DNA of 64,000 nucleotides from Sinomonas albida. GTDB taxonomy: Bacteria; Actinomycetota; Actinomycetes; Actinomycetales; Micrococcaceae. The DNA lies in assembly GCF_004919045.1 (NCBI RefSeq), contig NZ_SWDW01000016.1:25137-89136 (forward strand). Direction: 5' to 3'. The position numbers were made by a program, and so were the translations under genes. Shown one piece after another: positions 60,266 through 64,000 of the stretch (the stretch's first letter is position 1; every line of letters begins with the position of its first letter). The notes below the pieces were generated by a model. That model was not told where the DNA came from, ran no database searches, and was given only the letters and a program-made list of their open reading frames with translations.

Positions 60266-61378
60266 ATGATGCCTGCATCCGAAGGCGCCAACTACGCCCC
60301 CGCCCCTATGCCGCAGCCGGTCGTCGGCCCCGGTGAATTCACCTTCGCCGCCGCCCATCTCGACCATGGCCATATCTATGCGATGAGCGAAGGCCTGATC
60401 GGCGCGGGTGCCACGCTCAAGTGGGTCTACGACTCGGACCCGTCCAAGGCCGAGGCCTTCCAGGCCCGGTTCCCACAGGCCCAGATCGCCGGCAGCGAGG
60501 CAGAGATCCTCGCCGACCCCGAGGTGCGGTTGGTTGCGGGTGCGGCAGTTGCCTCAGAACGGGCGGACCTCGGATTGCGGGTCATCGCGGCAGGCAAGGA
60601 CTACTTCACGGACAAGGCGCCTCTGACGACACTCGCGCAGCTGGAGGCCGTCAGGGAGGCGACCGCCCGCACTGGGCTCAAATACGCCGTGTACTACTCG
60701 GAGCGAATTCATGTGGAAGCCGCTGTGTTCGCAGGGCAACTTATTGAGCAAGGCGCCATCGGTAAGGTCCTCCAAGTCATCTGCCTCGGCCCCCACCGCA
60801 TCGGTGACCCCGACACGCGCCCAAGCTGGTTCTTCGACCGAGACAAATTCGGCGGAATCCTCTGCGACATCGGCAGCCACAACTTCGAGCAGATGCTCTA
60901 CTTCGCGGGCGCAAAGGACGCGCAGGTGGTCAGTGCGTCCGTCGCCAACTACGCCCACCGGGAATACCCCACGTTCGAGGACTTCGGCGACGCCCACATC
61001 GTGATGGACAACGGCGCAACCGGATTCGCCCGGGTTGACTGGTTCACCCCCGCGGGCCTTAGCACCTGGGGCGACGGACGCACCATCATCCTCGGCACCG
61101 AGGGCTACATCGAGCTGCGCAAGTACGTGAACATCGCAACTGGCGAGGGAGGAGGCCATGTCTTCCTCGTGAACGACGACGGCGAGCATCACATCGACGC
61201 GACGGGACGGGTGGGCTACCCCTTCTTCGGAGCCCTCGTCCGCGACTGCCTCGACCGCACCGAGACCGCGATGACCCAAGAGCACGCACTGAAGGCGGCC
61301 GAACTGAGCGTCAAAGCTCAACTTGCCGCCCGGGACCTAACTCCGAGGGTTGAAGACGGATCGATTAGCGTGACGTGA
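60266..61378 (+). CDS. Gfo/Idh/MocA family oxidoreductase
   Basis: Second dehydrogenase of this set, 370 aa (or 369 from the ATG at 60269; both follow GAAAGGACTG). The N-terminal domain is atypical: FAAAHLDHGHIYAMSEGLIG replaces the usual Gly motif. The lysine motif reads DKAPLTTLAQLEAV (DKAP rather than EKP). The C-terminal domain has GGILCDIGSHNFEQMLYFAG. These deviations suggest a separate subgroup; whether it binds NAD normally is open. Confidence 0.9.
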   Translation: MMPASEGANYAPAPMPQPVVGPGEFTFAAAHLDHGHIYAMSEGLIGAGATLKWVYDSDPSKAEAFQARFPQAQIAGSEAEILADPEVRLVAGAAVASERADLGLRVIAAGKDYFTDKAPLTTLAQLEAVREATARTGLKYAVYYSERIHVEAAVFAGQLIEQGAIGKVLQVICLGPHRIGDPDTRPSWFFDRDKFGGILCDIGSHNFEQMLYFAGAKDAQVVSASVANYAHREYPTFEDFGDAHIVMDNGATGFARVDWFTPAGLSTWGDGRTIILGTEGYIELRKYVNIATGEGGGHVFLVNDDGEHHIDATGRVGYPFFGALVRDCLDRTETAMTQEHALKAAELSVKAQLAARDLTPRVEDGSISVT

Positions 61379-61475
61379 GGAGCAGGCAAGAGGACGATAC
61401 TGTTTCAGGGTCCGGTTCGCGAGCACCACTCGGTTCGTGAGTGCTCCCGGAAAGACGCCACGGAGGACCAACAAG

Positions 61476-62531
61476 TTGAGCTTTGGCAGCAGCCCTGTTC
61501 CCGCTCGGACGCCTAAGCCGTCCACGATTTATGAAGTCGCGCGACTCGCTGGCGTCTCTCACCAGACCGTCTCGCGTTACCTCAAGCGGAATGGCGGCCT
61601 CAAGCCCCAAACGGTCGCCAAGGTCGAAGACGCCATGGCAAGGCTCGACTATACGCCGAACCTTGCAGCGCGCGCGTTGCGTAGCAAGCAGTCCTATCGG
61701 ATCCTTATCGTCACTCCCGAAGACGTTCGTTTTCCTGCATCTCGCGTCCTTCGAAGCGCAGTCAGCACGGCCGATGAAGCTGGGTATGTGACTGAGGTCG
61801 TCCAGATCGGTACAGAAGCGTCCAAGGCTTCAGATCGCCTTCTCTCTCTGGTGTCGACCGAACGGCTCGCCGGGATCTTCTCGCTGATACCACTGGGTCC
61901 AGTGGAAGAGCAGATCACGTCCAAGCACTCGGACATTCCACTCGTCGTAGCCGCGAACTATGACGAGAAGATGCGTGCGCGCGGCTTCCTAGCGGACGCA
62001 ACTCCAGCTGCAGAAATGATCGAGCATCTGGCCTCCCTTGGCCACCGCTCCTTTTACCACGTCGGTGGTCCAGAGCTATGGACATCAGCCGCCAACAGGC
62101 GCAAGACATACGACGCGACCATCGCCCGGCTCGGTCTCCACTCAGCCGGTTCCGTGGTCGGCGACTGGTCCATGCTCTCGGGTTACCGGGCCGGACTGGA
62201 AATACCGCTGGATGACGGTCCCATCACCGCGGTGTTTGCGGCGAACGACCACATGGCCATAGGAGTCATCCGCGCTCTGCACGAACGCGGCAAGAGAGTG
62301 CCCGAGGACGTCAGCGTATTCGGATGGGACAACCTGGAGGAAGGCGAATACTTCATCCCCTCGCTCTCCACAGTGAGCATGGACTTGGAAGCCGCTGGCC
62401 GGAACAGCATGAGGGAATTGATCTCCCGGGTACGAAATGAGCCGAGCAGCCCTCACGGGTACGAGTTCACTCCCATGCGGCTTATCTTCAGAGAGTCCAC
62501 CGCCAAGGCCCCAACCCCGGCGAGCGACTAG
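61476..62531 (+). CDS. LacI family transcriptional regulator
   Basis: Repressor, 351 aa. HTH STIYEVARLAGVSHQTVSRY with the hinge helix region RLDYTPNLAARALRSKQSYR, then a periplasmic-binding-like sensor ending in MSMD/AGRNSM-type sequence typical of the family. TTG at 61476 is chosen because GGAGG lies 9 bp upstream; an in-frame GTG at 61437 is possible but lacks a site. Last gene of the set 59077-62531, it likely controls both divergent units through the operators at 58812-58915. Confidence 0.92.
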   Translation: MSFGSSPVPARTPKPSTIYEVARLAGVSHQTVSRYLKRNGGLKPQTVAKVEDAMARLDYTPNLAARALRSKQSYRILIVTPEDVRFPASRVLRSAVSTADEAGYVTEVVQIGTEASKASDRLLSLVSTERLAGIFSLIPLGPVEEQITSKHSDIPLVVAANYDEKMRARGFLADATPAAEMIEHLASLGHRSFYHVGGPELWTSAANRRKTYDATIARLGLHSAGSVVGDWSMLSGYRAGLEIPLDDGPITAVFAANDHMAIGVIRALHERGKRVPEDVSVFGWDNLEEGEYFIPSLSTVSMDLEAAGRNSMRELISRVRNEPSSPHGYEFTPMRLIFRESTAKAPTPASD

Positions 62532-62679
62532 TGTGGCGTGGCGTCAAACTCGAAAGTGGTGGGGTTCTTACCTCGTGGGCCTGTACTTGGCCCCGCCTGA
62601 GCCCGTAGTCAGGGCTTCCTCCCGCATGGCCGGCTAATCCGCTAGATTGACCGCATCGCCATGAAGAGACGGAGACAAC

Positions 62680-63321
62680 ATGCTTCCTGCGACCAATGCG
62701 TGGGCGTTTGCTCTCGCCGCTTTCGCCCTGATCGCCATTCCTGGCCCGAGCGTCCTGTTCGTGATCGGGCGCTCGCTCGCGTTGGGTCGTAAGGGCGGGT
62801 TTCTGAGCGTTTTGGGCAACGCCCTCGGGATGGTACCGGCGATCGCCCTCGTCGCGCTCGGAGTGGGCGCCGTCGTAGCGGAGTCGGTGCTGGTCTTCAC
62901 CATCATCAAATTCGTGGGCGTGGTCTACCTGGTCTACCTCGGCGTGCAGGCCATCCGTCATCGCAACCATCACGTCGACGCCGCTACCAGCGCCACGCGC
63001 GCACGGCCGACTTCGTTCCAACTGCTTCGTGAAGGCTTCTTCGTGGGGGTGACGAATCCGAAGACTGTCGTCTTCTTCGTCGCGATCCTGCCGCAGTTCG
63101 TCAGCTACCAGGACGGCGCAATTCCCATGCAAATCGCCCTGCTCGGCACATTCTTCTTCGCAATCGCGCTTGCCAGCGACAGTGTCTGGGCACTGACCGC
63201 CGGAACGGCGAGGGCATGGTTCGCCCGCGACCCCAAGCGTCTTTCTCGCATGGGGGCAAGCGGCGGCGTCATGATGATCGGGCTCGGCGGCGCACTCGCG
63301 CTGACCGGCAACAAGAGCTGA
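62680..63321 (+). CDS. LysE/RhtB family exporter
   Basis: Amino acid or small-metabolite exporter, 213 aa, six hydrophobic segments. Family motif AFALIAIPGPSVLFVIGRSL at the N-terminus, then GNALGMVPAIALVALGVGAV, and EGFFVGVTNPKTVVFFVAIL with the conserved Asn-Pro-Lys. ATG is preceded by GGAGAC. It stands alone between the LacI gene and the large repeat array. Confidence 0.93.
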   Translation: MLPATNAWAFALAAFALIAIPGPSVLFVIGRSLALGRKGGFLSVLGNALGMVPAIALVALGVGAVVAESVLVFTIIKFVGVVYLVYLGVQAIRHRNHHVDAATSATRARPTSFQLLREGFFVGVTNPKTVVFFVAILPQFVSYQDGAIPMQIALLGTFFFAIALASDSVWALTAGTARAWFARDPKRLSRMGASGGVMMIGLGGALALTGNKS

Positions 63322-63435
63322 CCTGTTTCTCTGGCCGAATCGCGCTCTGGCCGAATCGCGCGGCATCTGCGGTGACAAATCGGCCATACGCCCAGCCTCC
63401 TTCAGCTAAGCAGAACCACCCCCCGCCCCCGGGCC

Positions 63436-63803
63436 GTCTCGGGTACAGATACTGCCTGCCCCACCCCGTCTCGGGTACAGATACTGCCTGCCCCGGGCCG
63501 TCTCGGGTACGGAAACTGCCCGCCCCGTGCCGTCTCGGGTACGGATACTCCCCGCCCCGGGCCGTCTCGGGTAGAGATGCTGTCCCCCGCCGGCGGCAAG
63601 GGTGGTGCTGCCGGGGCGGGGCCGTTGGGGAGTTGGCGTACCCGAGAGCCGGAGGAGGGTGAGTTGGCGTACCCGAGACCCGGAGAAGGGGGAGTTGGCG
63701 TACCCGAGACCCGGAGAAGGGGGAGTTGGCGTACCCGAGACCCAGAAAAGCAGGAGTTGGCGTACCCGAGACCCAGAAAAGCAGGAGTTGGCGTACCCGA
63801 GAC
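63436..63803. repeat. Largest extragenic repeat array: five forward then six inverted units
   Basis: Forward units GTCTCGGGTACAGATACTG start at 63436, 63468, 63500, 63532 and 63564 (32-bp period; the last two are mutated to GTACGGA and GTAGAGA). Inverted units AGTTGGCGTACCCGAGAC end at 63648, 63679, 63710, 63741, 63772 and 63803 (31-bp period). About 50 bp separate the two halves. The array lies between the LysE stop and the 5S rRNA, 3' of both. Confidence 0.94.
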
Positions 63804-63841
63804 CGCAAGGTGGGGCGGGGTTTTGGGTGGGTTAAATGCCT

Positions 63842-63869
63842 GAGGGCCCCACGTCGGTGTGGGGCCCTC
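63842..63869 (-). terminator. Terminator of the rRNA operon
   Basis: Perfect 11-bp stem GAGGGCCCCAC with its complement and a 6-base loop, about 13 bp beyond the 3' end of the 5S gene on the minus strand. Confidence 0.85.
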
Positions 63870-63882
63870 GGGTTGGGGTGTT

Positions 63883-64000
63883 GTCCGGCGGTGTCCTACT
63901 CTCCCACACCCTGGCGGGTGCAGTACCATCGGCGCTGTGGGGCTTAGCTTCCGGGTTCGGGATGGGTCCGGGCGTTTCCCCCACGCTATGGCCGCCGTAA
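63883..64000 (-). rRNA. rrf: 5S ribosomal RNA
   Basis: On the minus strand the sequence begins TTACGGCGGCCATAGCGTGG, contains CCCATCCCGAACCCGGAAGC and AAGCCCCACAGCGCCGATGG, and ends GTAGGACACCGCCGGAC. This is the standard actinobacterial 5S layout, with the terminal GGCGGC/GCCGCC pairing. About 118 nt are visible; the first base or two may lie beyond the window edge. It implies 23S and 16S genes further to the right. Confidence 0.96.

Noticed and set aside
11013..63803. CRISPR array interpretation of the periodic repeats
   Set aside because: Units are about 18-20 bp, the intervening 10-15 bp are nearly identical between copies, arrays switch orientation midway, and no cas genes are present.

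Overview
The window is high-GC DNA from an actinobacterium, most likely a motile member of the Micrococcaceae (Arthrobacter/Sinomonas type). The inference rests on base composition, dense ATGA/GTGA stop-start overlaps, and a flagellar locus ordered as in Gram-positive bacteria. No tRNA gene was recognised. The right edge holds a 5S rRNA gene on the minus strand, so an rRNA operon lies beyond the window.

Layout. (1) 1-8.7 kb, minus strand: late half of the flagellar export, switch and motor genes, flbD-motA-motB, then fliM-fliN-fliO-fliP-fliQ-fliR-flhB-flhA, with flhA running off the left edge. (2) 8.8-24.4 kb, non-flagellar: malQ, a sugar-catabolic module (two Gfo/Idh/MocA dehydrogenases, two xylose-isomerase-like TIM barrels and a Dabb protein, facing a ROK regulator), two secreted Ala/Thr/Pro-rich proteins, small proteins and an MBL-fold hydrolase. 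(3) 24.4-34.9 kb, minus strand: flgB-flgC-fliE-fliF-fliG-fliH-fliI-fliJ-(NlpC/P60 hydrolase)-fliK-flgD-flgE. Regions 1 and 3 read as one ancestral operon split by region 2. (4) 35-48 kb: a membrane protein and an APC permease, then fliC-fliD-fliS and a FliT-like gene (minus), a class A penicillin-binding protein, and flgN-flgK-flgL-fliW (plus). (5) 48-55.3 kb: a Gln/Gly-rich secreted protein, a three-gene cassette (HEFAH metalloprotease-like protein, multi-pass membrane protein, EspR-like regulator), a GAF-domain regulator and small proteins. (6) 55.6-62.5 kb: a carbohydrate ABC transporter divergent from two Gfo/Idh/MocA dehydrogenases and a LacI regulator. (7) a LysE exporter, the largest repeat array, and 5S rRNA.

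Three results stand out. First, five flagellar transcription units carry the same promoter, T(T/A)A(C/A)-N15-GCCGATAG, a FliA/WhiG-type sigma signature, with exactly 15 bp between boxes each time. Second, five intergenic loci carry arrays of a short extragenic repeat with core GTCTCGGGTAC, spaced 31-32 bp apart (about three helical turns), with forward units to the left and a diverged inverted subfamily to the right. Third, fliI and the sugar-binding protein gene each carry a one-base frameshift that disappears if one G is removed from a G-run; this may be phase variation, pseudogenisation or sequencing error.

All family assignments come from reading translated sequence for motifs, length and gene order; no database search was run.
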